Shown: positions 38,773-46,855 of the stretch, in pieces
Position numbering within the stretch: position 1 is the first letter of the stretch
Layout: every line of letters begins with the position of its first letter
The notes under the pieces: generated by a model
Told to the model about the DNA's origin: nothing
The model's input: only the letters and a program-made list of their open reading frames with translations
Database searches by the model: none
DNA from: Oceaniovalibus sp. ACAM 378
Lineage (GTDB): Bacteria > Pseudomonadota > Alphaproteobacteria > Rhodobacterales > Rhodobacteraceae
Assembly (NCBI RefSeq): GCF_008085915.1
Contig: NZ_VSJK01000015.1
Location: forward strand, 56,778-120,777
Length of the DNA: 64,000 bases
Reading direction: 5' to 3'
Position numbers and translations under genes: made by a program

Positions 38773-39324
38773 GACGACACGGCCATCGCCGAGGCGGCAC
38801 CGACCGGCGATGCCGATACCCTTTACACCACGCTGCCCAGCGGGCGTTCGGTGCTGATCAGCAAGGCCGCCGTCATCAAGGGCATGGCGGGGCGCCTCGA
38901 CGACCTAAAAGCCGTCGACGCTGCGGTGTCGGTGGTGTGCTGCACCGGCAAGTTTCCGACGCTGACCGCGCCGGGCGTACATTTCGCCTCGGACCTTCTG
39001 GCGGGTGCGGTCGATGGCTGCCTGCCCGGCAATGGCCGCCTTGGGGTGTTCATCCCGATGGCGGCGCAGGCTGCGGAATGCAGCCGGCGCTGGAGCAGGC
39101 CGGGGCGGGAGTGTATCACCGTGCCGCTGTCCCCCGGGGCCGACGATGAATCCATCCGCATCGCCGCGCGTGACATGGCCGCACATGCGCCAGATCTCGT
39201 GGTGCATGACTGCATCAGTTACACAAGCCGCACGCGCGACATTGCTCACTTGATCCACGGTCGCCAGACCCTGCTGGCGGTGTCGGTTTGCGCCCGGTTC
39301 GCAACCGAACTCGGCGGATTCTGA
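38770..39324 (+). pseudogene. 5'-truncated AroM-like gene
   Basis: A reading frame of 184 residues similar to the central and C-terminal part of AroM-family proteins: AEAAPTGDADTLYTTLPSGRSVLI, VVCCTGKFP, VHDCISYTSRTRD. Complete family members have about 220-230 residues and begin with a strand of the type ITIGxxPR, which is missing, so some 40 N-terminal residues appear lost. AroM-like genes often accompany peptide-type ABC operons. It may still be translated from the ATG in the palindrome. Confidence 0.65.
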
Positions 39325-39454
39325 CACTCAAACTATTTGGTAGGGGGCAGCCCGGCTGTTCAGCCAGCGGCGTGTTTTCCTGAGCTGCTCAAGACCCACA
39401 ATTCAGCACCGTAGCGTCGATGATCTCTGCGCCGTGAAACACAGGCGCGCGAAA

Positions 39455-42400
39455 TCACAAAGACTTCAAAACCGCTTTTATCTCGTTTGCCAAGGCTTCA
39501 ACGTGGGGTTCCTGCAGCATTGTGAGATGGCCACCGGGCACATCAATCACCTTGAAACCGGCCCTCGCGACCGACGCCCAACCCAGGCCGTTGGCCAGAG
39601 TTTCCTCGGTGTCGAAAAAACCGCTCTTCGAACGAAAGATCGTCAGAGGAATATCCACCGGCGGGGGCGTATACTCGTGCACCGCCTGTTCATTCGACGC
39701 GATAAATTCGAACACGGTCCTCGGGGTCAGGTTCTCGTCATCTTCGGATTTTCGATTGATCTGGCGTGATGCGATCATATTGTGGAAATCATGGATGCGG
39801 TTGCGAATGATCTGCGCCGGATAGTCCCGGCCGAAATATCGCGCGCGACGCAGGTGAGCACCGATTTTTCTTATGCCACTGACTGCGGTTCTCCCGTCGG
39901 GACCGGCAGCATCGAAAAAGGCGAGCATTCCCACAGTGCGACCGCTGGCGTGAAGTTGCTGGGCCAGTTCAAACGCAATATAACTGCCGAGGGATGCGGC
40001 CATAAGATGGACCGGGCCATCCGGATAGCGGCGATTGATCTCTTTGCAGTACCGGCTGGCGGTATATTCGACACCGGTCGGCGTGTTTTCATCCAGAGAG
40101 CCGACCGATACCCCCATCACCGGCTGATCCAGCCCGAGATGTCTGGCCAGTGGATGAAAATACTCTTCATTCGCGCCTAGAATATGGATTGCCAGCAGCG
40201 GGGCCTTGCTGCCCAGCGGTTGTATCGGAATGATATGTCGGGAGGTCTGGCTGCCTGCTTCAAGCACCTTGCTCAGGGCGCGGGGCGACGGATTGTCGCG
40301 AAAATCAACGATGCCCAGCTTTTTCCCGGTGGCGACCTCGATCCGACCGATGAACTCGATCGACAACAAAGAATGACCGCCCAGATCAAAAAAGCTGTGA
40401 TCCGGATCGATGTGCGGCAATTTCAGCACCTCGGCCATCGTCTCGCAAATCTGGATTTCCAGTTGGGTGGCAGTGGTTTTGCTCTGTGCGGCGCGGGTCG
40501 GAGTGGCTGTGGGCCGGGGCAGGGCGCGACGGTCGATCTTGTCGTTTTGTGTGCGCGGGAACTCGGGCAGGTGCACCAGCGTCGGCCTCATGTATGAGGG
40601 CAGCAAAGCTGCGACCTCGTCGGCAACGGCTGTCAGGTCAGGGGCAGTGGCGGATGCAATCCACACGACAAGCCGGGCGGATGGCGTGTTCTTGTCCAGC
40701 ACATCGCACAGGGTTTCGACCCCGGGCAGGCAGTCCTCCACGGCTCGCTCCACATGGCGCAGTTCAATGCGATGACCGCGCAGCTTTATCTGCCGGTCCT
40801 GGCGACCAAGAAATTGCAGATTTCCGCTGTCCAGCCATTGGGCCCTGTCGCCGGTGCAATAGATGCGGCCTTTCGCGCCGAACCCATTGGGCCTGAAGAC
40901 CCGCGCCGTTTCCGCAAGCCGCCCGATATATCCCTGACTGACCGCAGGGCCACCGATGGCCAGCTCGCCGATTGCCCCCTTTGGGGCAAGGCTGCCGTCC
41001 GACGTTATGACATAGGCCTGCGCATGGGCTGTCGGCCGGCCGATACAGACCTCTTCGTCGGATTGCTGGGTCTCGGGCTCGTACAGGGTGCAGGTGATCG
41101 TGGTTTCCGTCGGGCCATAGCCGTTCAGCCATCGCGGCCCCGGCGCAATTTCCAACCATTCCGACAATATCTGCGGCGAGATACGCTCGCCTCCGACAAC
41201 AACCAGACGCACAGAGGGCGATATGCCCGTTCCGCTTGTCCGCATATACTTGGTCAGGACCGTCCAGAACGCTGTGGGAATGTTCAGCACGCTGAGTTGC
41301 TGTTCCTCAACCTGATCAAGAAACACCGAGGGCGATTCCGCCATCTCAGCACTGCGCAGCACAAGTGTCGCGCCTGACATCAGCGTGGTGAATATCTCTT
41401 CTATGGCCACGTCAAAAGACAGGCCGGCAAATTGCAAGGCCCGGTCTTCGCCGCTTGTTCCAAAGGCCTTTGTCATCGCCGCCAGATGCGCCAGAAGATT
41501 GCCGCGCGAGACCCGGACACCCTTTGGTGTGCCGGTCGAGCCTGAAGTGTAAATCACATAGGCCAGATGTTCGGTATTTTTCGCCGGGCAGGCAATGGGG
41601 TCTGCGACCGGGCCCGGTTCTTGCGAGATCGGGGTTGTCTTGTGGCCGCTGATCACGCCCTCAGCCGCGATGACGATCTGCGCCTTGCTGTCCGACAACA
41701 TATGCGTGCGGATCGCGTCGGGATGTATCGGGTCCACCGGCATGAACGCCGCCCCGGTCTTGAGCGTGGCAAGCACTGCGATCACGAAATCAGCGGATCG
41801 GTTCAGGTTGACGGCCACAATCTCACCAGCGGTTGCGCCATGATCCTGAAGGACCCGGGCCAGCCGGTCCGATTGCTGGTCAAGCGCTGCAAAGCTCAGC
41901 ACCTCGTTCTGTCCGATAACCTCCAGCGCCGCGGCATCGGGCGCATTTCGCACCACATCCCGGAAGCGTTGGATCAGGCAGGTGCCGGGGTCTTCCAGCG
42001 GACTGTCCGGCATCGACCAGCCAAGCAGCGTTTCGCGCTCGTCAGGGTCCAACATCTCAAGCGCCGCGATCTTGGTGCTGCCATCGGCCTTGGAGATGGC
42101 GCCAATCAACCGGATCAGATGCGCAAACATCCGATCTGCCACCTCATCGGCAACAACGGATGGGTCATGCTCAAGCTGGACTTTGATTTCATCGCCGGCA
42201 TGGACCGAAAGCATCAGGGGCATGCCGCCCTCTTCGCGCAGTTCGAGCTTTTCAACCCCTCCGGAGAGCGCACCTTCGGCTGCAAGGCGTTCGCCTCCGG
42301 CATTTTCAAACATGATCACGGTTGAAAATAACGGCTTTGCCCCATGCAGCCCAATGCTTCGGCGGATCAGTTCGGCTGGAGTTTGTTCAAGCCGCTGCAA

Positions 42401-43387
42401 GGACAGTGTGTGTTGGCGCAACGCTTTCAACAAAGCCGCCACCGTCAGATCGGGGTCAAGGCGCACGCATGTCGGGAGCGTATTGATCAGACACCCGACG
42501 GTATCGTGACAATTGGCCATGGCATGGCGGCCCGACCTGACAACACCAAAGGTGACAGCATCGCACCCCTGCCAGCGTGACAGCAGGATCCCCCATACGG
42601 CCTGCACCAGATTGGCCATGGTCGCCCCGTTCCGCACAGCCACCTGTCCGAGCATTGCGCCTTGATCGGCGGTCAGCGTCCGCGTTTTCTGGCGCTTTCG
42701 CGTCGCTGTGGGGTCCGCATCGTCCCCCCCGGGCAAGGTCAAAGTGCCGGCGTCCTCGGTGTCTTTCAGATACGCGCTGAAATACGTCTCCGCCTCGTTT
42801 GAATTTGGAACCAAGTCGGGGATCGCCCGGCAGAAATCTCCGAAGGTCATTGTATCGGGGTTCGCAGGCGGCAACGCACCGGTTTGCATGAAGGTAATCA
42901 ACTCCTGCGCCAAGCGCGACATGCTGCGCCCATCCACAATGGCGTGGTGCAGCGTCAAAACCAGTACGCAATGCGTTCCGCCCCAGCGGATCAGATTGGC
43001 GCGCCACATGATATGGTCCACCAGATCAAACCCCTGCAGGCGGTCTTGGTCCAGAAACTCTTCAAGCTGGTCCAGACGCGCCTTGTCCGAGGCAGGTTCC
43101 TTTTCGGACAGGTTGAAAGGAACGTGGACTGAAGGATTCACCCGCTGGTTCAGCCGGCCGGTATCATCCCGCCGGATCATCATTTGCAGCGCATCATGCC
43201 GCGTCGCCAGCGCCTTTAGGCCAGCCCTGAGCCGATCTTCGCAAACCGGTGTCTTGCCAAAATGAATAACAACCTGTTCCAGATTGACCCAAGGCTGCGC
43301 CGCGATCAAACTCTCGGAAAGCAAACCGATCTGCATTGGCGTCAACGAAAACTCCCGACTTTGGTGATCTCCAGAACTGTGATTCAT
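39455..43387 (-). CDS. Single-module non-ribosomal peptide synthetase (C-A-T-TE)
   Basis: A 1310-residue enzyme. Condensation domain, residues about 12-430, with HHAIVDG at 147-153. Adenylation domain, about 475-955: YTSGSTGTPKG at 613-623, FDVAIEEIF at 658-666, NGYGPTE at 755-761, YCTGDRA, and Lys950 in NDKIDRR. Carrier domain with Ser1006 in DLGGHSLLS. Thioesterase, about 1055-1310, with nucleophile Ser1132 in an AASLG context (normally GxSxG) and a C-terminal GGHLTML His. Read by eye against GrsA, the specificity code is D-V-E-N-V-G-G-I-T-K. No second module, phosphopantetheinyl transferase or exporter is adjacent. Product unknown. Confidence 0.92.
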   Translation of the reverse strand: MNHSSGDHQSREFSLTPMQIGLLSESLIAAQPWVNLEQVVIHFGKTPVCEDRLRAGLKALATRHDALQMMIRRDDTGRLNQRVNPSVHVPFNLSEKEPASDKARLDQLEEFLDQDRLQGFDLVDHIMWRANLIRWGGTHCVLVLTLHHAIVDGRSMSRLAQELITFMQTGALPPANPDTMTFGDFCRAIPDLVPNSNEAETYFSAYLKDTEDAGTLTLPGGDDADPTATRKRQKTRTLTADQGAMLGQVAVRNGATMANLVQAVWGILLSRWQGCDAVTFGVVRSGRHAMANCHDTVGCLINTLPTCVRLDPDLTVAALLKALRQHTLSLQRLEQTPAELIRRSIGLHGAKPLFSTVIMFENAGGERLAAEGALSGGVEKLELREEGGMPLMLSVHAGDEIKVQLEHDPSVVADEVADRMFAHLIRLIGAISKADGSTKIAALEMLDPDERETLLGWSMPDSPLEDPGTCLIQRFRDVVRNAPDAAALEVIGQNEVLSFAALDQQSDRLARVLQDHGATAGEIVAVNLNRSADFVIAVLATLKTGAAFMPVDPIHPDAIRTHMLSDSKAQIVIAAEGVISGHKTTPISQEPGPVADPIACPAKNTEHLAYVIYTSGSTGTPKGVRVSRGNLLAHLAAMTKAFGTSGEDRALQFAGLSFDVAIEEIFTTLMSGATLVLRSAEMAESPSVFLDQVEEQQLSVLNIPTAFWTVLTKYMRTSGTGISPSVRLVVVGGERISPQILSEWLEIAPGPRWLNGYGPTETTITCTLYEPETQQSDEEVCIGRPTAHAQAYVITSDGSLAPKGAIGELAIGGPAVSQGYIGRLAETARVFRPNGFGAKGRIYCTGDRAQWLDSGNLQFLGRQDRQIKLRGHRIELRHVERAVEDCLPGVETLCDVLDKNTPSARLVVWIASATAPDLTAVADEVAALLPSYMRPTLVHLPEFPRTQNDKIDRRALPRPTATPTRAAQSKTTATQLEIQICETMAEVLKLPHIDPDHSFFDLGGHSLLSIEFIGRIEVATGKKLGIVDFRDNPSPRALSKVLEAGSQTSRHIIPIQPLGSKAPLLAIHILGANEEYFHPLARHLGLDQPVMGVSVGSLDENTPTGVEYTASRYCKEINRRYPDGPVHLMAASLGSYIAFELAQQLHASGRTVGMLAFFDAAGPDGRTAVSGIRKIGAHLRRARYFGRDYPAQIIRNRIHDFHNMIASRQINRKSEDDENLTPRTVFEFIASNEQAVHEYTPPPVDIPLTIFRSKSGFFDTEETLANGLGWASVARAGFKVIDVPGGHLTMLQEPHVEALANEIKAVLKSL

Positions 43388-44036
43388 ATCGTGGTCACTG
43401 CCTCATCCGCGCGAAGATCTGCACATCGATTGTGAGCCCATAGCGTTTTGCATAACGCGCGATGATATTGAAATCCACCGGTTAAGGGGGGGCTCTGTCG
43501 CACAAATCGCCTTAAGAAACTCTTATCTTGAAGTCGGGAAGGTAGCTTGAGATTATCGGCAGTCCACCCGTTTCGACCTGCAAATCCAAGTACGCGCCAG
43601 CCAAGAGTGATGTGCCAACGCTCCGCGGATTCCCGACGACCCGTTGACCGGCAATCGATGCCTTCAGGCCCATGCGGGTTTCAGGTTTCGCGATGCATTG
43701 ACGTTCTCCTCGACCGCCTATCTCGACGTTAATGGCCAGACAGGCCCGCTTTGTCCTGTTTGAATCGCGGATCACCCTGTTCACGCACGCTGTCGCGTTG
43801 GTCGTGTAGATGACCTTGCGGATCGCCGGATCAAAGGCGAAGAACTGGGTCACCTCTTGCCAGTCCCGAGACCCCCTTTTCATTGCCAATTAGGTCGGAC
43901 AACTGCCGTGTGGCAGGCCATCATGACCTTTTTTCGCTGATAATGTGACTTTTCTCGGGATTGACGCGATCAAGCCTTGGACATTACCCCACCGAACCCG
44001 CTAGTCCCCTCCTGAACATAACAAGGATCGATTACT
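43388..44036. other. Remnant-bearing interval between the NRPS gene and ugd
   Basis: About 650 bp. The central part holds an IS256-type transposase fragment, listed separately. The right end holds the ugd leader with AAGGA 9 bases before the start codon. No other gene was recognised. Confidence 0.5.
43738..43885 (-). pseudogene. IS256-family transposase fragment
   Basis: The minus-strand translation RDWQEVTQFFAFDPAIRKVIYTTNATACVNRVIRD closely follows the conserved C-terminal region of IS256/Mutator transposases (W..V..FF.FP..IRKVIYTTNAIE.LN). After about 50 residues the similarity ends although the frame stays open to 43512. The catalytic parts are absent, so it is a dead remnant marking an old insertion beside the NRPS gene. 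Confidence 0.75.
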
Positions 44037-45362
44037 ATGCGCATCGCCATGATCGGCACAGGCTACGTCGGGCTCGTCTCTGGCGTCTGTTTTTCGGACT
44101 TCGGTCATGACGTGATCTGCGTCGACAAGAACCCCGACAAGATCGCGATGCTGCGGCGGGGCGAAGTGCCGATCTTTGAGCCCGGACTTGACGATCTGAT
44201 GGCGCGCAACATCGACGCCGGGCGGCTTACCTTTACCACCGACCTGACGGCGGCGGTGGCTGGGGCCGATGCGGTATTTATTGCCGTCGGCACCCCCACG
44301 CGTCGGGGCGATGGCCATGCCGATCTTACTTTCGTTATGGCCGCTGCCGCTGAAATTGGTCAGGCGCTGACCGGTTATGCGGTGGTTGTTACCAAATCGA
44401 CCGTTCCTGTCGGCACCAACCGCGCCGTTGCCGAAGCTGTGCGCGCCGCCGCGCCCGACGCCGATTTCGATGTGGCCAGCAACCCCGAATTCCTGCGCGA
44501 GGGAGCCGCAATCGACGATTTCATGCGCCCTGACCGTGTGGTCGTCGGAGTCGAGACCGACCGCGCCTCCGAGGTTATGAAAGGTATCTATCGCCCGCTG
44601 TTCCTGCGGGATTTCCCGGTCGTGATCACCGATCTCGAGAGCGCCGAGATGATAAAATATGCGGCCAACGCGTTTCTTGCCACCAAAATCACCTTCGTCA
44701 ACGAAATCGCGCTTTTGTGCGAGCGTGTCGGCGCGGACATCAAGCAGGTCAGCAAAGGCATCGGCATGGACGGGCGGATCGGCAACAAGTTTCTGCATGC
44801 CGGGCCGGGCTATGGCGGATCGTGCTTTCCAAAGGACACCCGCGCACTGGCCCGGATCGGCCAGGAGCATGCTGTGCCCATGCAGATCACCGAAACCGTG
44901 ATCAAGGTGAACGATGAGATGAAACGCCGGATGATCGACAAGATTGTCGATCTGTGCGGCGGAATGCTGAACGGGCGGACGGTGGCGGTGCTGGGTGTGA
45001 CGTTCAAGCCGAATACCGACGACATGCGCGAGGCACCGTCGCTGACCATCGTTCCCGCGCTGGTCGGGGCAGGTGCGAAGGTGCGCGTTGTCGATCCTCA
45101 GGGGCGGCGCGAAGGCGACGTCTTGTTGCCCGGGGTTACCTGGGCCGACGATCCCTACGAGGCCGCACAGAACGCCGACCTGCTGGTCATCCTGACCGAG
45201 TGGAACGAGTTTCGCGCCCTCGATCTTGACCGGATCGCCAGTAGCATGGTCACTCCACGTCTGGCCGATCTGCGCAACATCTATTCGGCTGACGAGGCGC
45301 GGAGTGCCGGATTCACCGCCTATGCTGCCGTGGGGCGCAAGGGCTTCGGCATCAACGAGTGA
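44037..45362 (+). CDS. ugd: UDP-glucose 6-dehydrogenase
   Basis: A 441-residue enzyme oxidising UDP-glucose to UDP-glucuronate with two NAD+. N-terminal NAD loop MIGTGYVGLVSG (residues 4-15), TKSTVPVGT, SNPEFLREG, KYAANAFLATKITFVNE, the catalytic Cys in GPGYGGSCFPKDT, and C-terminal GVTFKPNTDDMREAPSL. It supplies uronic acid for the EPS locus that follows and is flanked on both sides by insertion-sequence remnants. Confidence 0.95.
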   Translation: MRIAMIGTGYVGLVSGVCFSDFGHDVICVDKNPDKIAMLRRGEVPIFEPGLDDLMARNIDAGRLTFTTDLTAAVAGADAVFIAVGTPTRRGDGHADLTFVMAAAAEIGQALTGYAVVVTKSTVPVGTNRAVAEAVRAAAPDADFDVASNPEFLREGAAIDDFMRPDRVVVGVETDRASEVMKGIYRPLFLRDFPVVITDLESAEMIKYAANAFLATKITFVNEIALLCERVGADIKQVSKGIGMDGRIGNKFLHAGPGYGGSCFPKDTRALARIGQEHAVPMQITETVIKVNDEMKRRMIDKIVDLCGGMLNGRTVAVLGVTFKPNTDDMREAPSLTIVPALVGAGAKVRVVDPQGRREGDVLLPGVTWADDPYEAAQNADLLVILTEWNEFRALDLDRIASSMVTPRLADLRNIYSADEARSAGFTAYAAVGRKGFGINE

Positions 45363-45968
45363 TGTCATAAAAGTGCAGGAAAGCGACCGCATTTTGGCCT
45401 GACCGGAGCTGCATTGTCAGTTTCTGTAAAGGGGTGAAATCACCACTCCGGGGGAACAACACGCCGACAAGTTGGTTGTCCCTTGGAAGTGGTCATCTGC
45501 GGGGGATGACCCTCCCGCTATCGCGAGGGTCAGGGGATGGCAGGCAAGCGGAAGCGGGCCGAAGATATTGTGCTGCAACGGCGGCAAGTTGAGGTGTGGC
45601 AAGGGCAGAGAATGTCTGCCCGTCAGATGGATGTGACGGTTTAGGTTCAATATCGATGGCGAGGAATATATTTGCTTTGCCTGCGATCGGTTTGGAGGGC
45701 TGAAGATTTTGGCGCGTCGAACCAGAAACTCATACGTTTCCTTCAGGGTCCGACGTTGGAAAAAACGATGACGGCGGCTGAATGAGAAATCTTCCCAACT
45801 GTGCCGCGCCCATCTAAAGCATCGGATATTTGGGGCAGACGCTTGGTTTAGCAGGGCGACGGGCCTCCCGCACTCGGCCAGCATCACGCGATGAAATGGA
45901 AGCTGCCGTGCAAATTGGCTGACGAAGAATGGCCATACGACGGAGGTTGAGAAAGGTATGACGGCGCC
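45363..45968. other. Interval with IS3 remnant
   Basis: About 600 bp between ugd and the phosphatase gene. The part 45537 to about 45710 is an IS3-type orfA remnant; the sequence from 45415 to 45536 may be the element's left end. The rest (45720-45968) has no recognisable gene. Confidence 0.5.
45537..45710 (+). pseudogene. IS3-family transposase orfA remnant
   Basis: From the ATG at 45537 the translation reads AGKRKRAEDIVLQRRQVEVW and GQRMSARQ, matching the N-terminus of IS3-family OrfA proteins, which continue as a helix-turn-helix ending IGVTxQTYYRWR. Here the frame reaches a stop after MDVTV, and a YRW-like piece follows in frame (QYRWRG). Part of the helix-turn-helix is deleted. No orfB part remains. 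Confidence 0.75.
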
Positions 45969-46748
45969 ATGAAGAACCTGATTGCGCGGCTCCTGCGAGG
46001 GGCCGAACCGAATCCCTCGCCCTGCGTCACTTTTGATGCCCCGCGCGTGCCCGAGCAATCCTTTGGGGTGATCGGAGATATACACGGGCGCGCCGATCTT
46101 CTTGAGCAGATGGTCGGGTTGTTGGCCGATCTGCCGCCGGATATCCCCGTTGTCTTTGTCGGGGACTATATTGATCGCGGTGACGACAGCCGTGCCGTGC
46201 TCGAAATGTTGTCTGAGCCAGACAGGTTTTTCTCGCGCGATATCATCTGCCTGATGGGTAATCACGAAGCGATGTGCCTGTCGTTTCTTGACGATCCTGC
46301 CGCGAATGGGCGGTTCTGGATCCGTAACGGCGGCCTGCAGACAATGGCCAGCTTCGGCGTCGGTGGCATTGGTCCCGGCAGCGGGGCTGACGAATTCGCC
46401 AAGGCCCGTGATGCGCTGGCGCTTGCAATGGGTGACCGGCTGATAAAATGGATGCGCGCCTTGCCGTTGATCTGGAGCAGCGGCAATGTAAGCGTCGTTC
46501 ATGCCGCAGCCGATCCGGATCTGGCGATGGAAGAACAGCCGTCAAATGTGCTGCAGTGGGGCCACCCGGAATTCGCACGACGCAATCGAAGTGATGGTCG
46601 CTGGGTGGTCCACGGCCACACGATTGTTGAACAGCCCATGGTCGAAAACGGTCGGATTTCTGTCGATACCGGGGCCTATGCTACGGGACGGCTGACCGCC
46701 GCGATCCTGCGCGAGGGCGATCTGGAATTTCGTCAGACTGGAACCTGA
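45969..46748 (+). CDS. Metallophosphoesterase / PPP-type phosphatase
   Basis: A 259-residue enzyme with the calcineurin-like motifs GDIHGRADL, FVGDYIDRGDDS and GNHEAM in the first half, and HAAAD and VVHGHTI in the second, together giving a two-metal site. It resembles bacterial serine/threonine phosphatases (PrpA/ApaH-like). Its place at the head of the YjbH-YjbF-Wza genes suggests a role opposing the Wzc-type kinase or in polysaccharide control, but that is inference. Confidence 0.88.
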   Translation: MKNLIARLLRGAEPNPSPCVTFDAPRVPEQSFGVIGDIHGRADLLEQMVGLLADLPPDIPVVFVGDYIDRGDDSRAVLEMLSEPDRFFSRDIICLMGNHEAMCLSFLDDPAANGRFWIRNGGLQTMASFGVGGIGPGSGADEFAKARDALALAMGDRLIKWMRALPLIWSSGNVSVVHAAADPDLAMEEQPSNVLQWGHPEFARRNRSDGRWVVHGHTIVEQPMVENGRISVDTGAYATGRLTAAILREGDLEFRQTGT

Positions 46749-46855
46749 GGCAGGTTCAGCGCAGTTGGTTCTTTGTTTCCGCTTCCGGTGGCTTTAGGGC
46801 TGTTTTTGGCGCGCGATTATCGTAACAGCACCATATGTGGTTGAGGAAAATGAAA

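Noticed and set aside
45417..46502. A 361-residue minus-strand reading frame across the phosphatase gene
   Set aside because: It overlaps the metallophosphoesterase gene in antisense and the IS3 remnant; no domain seen.
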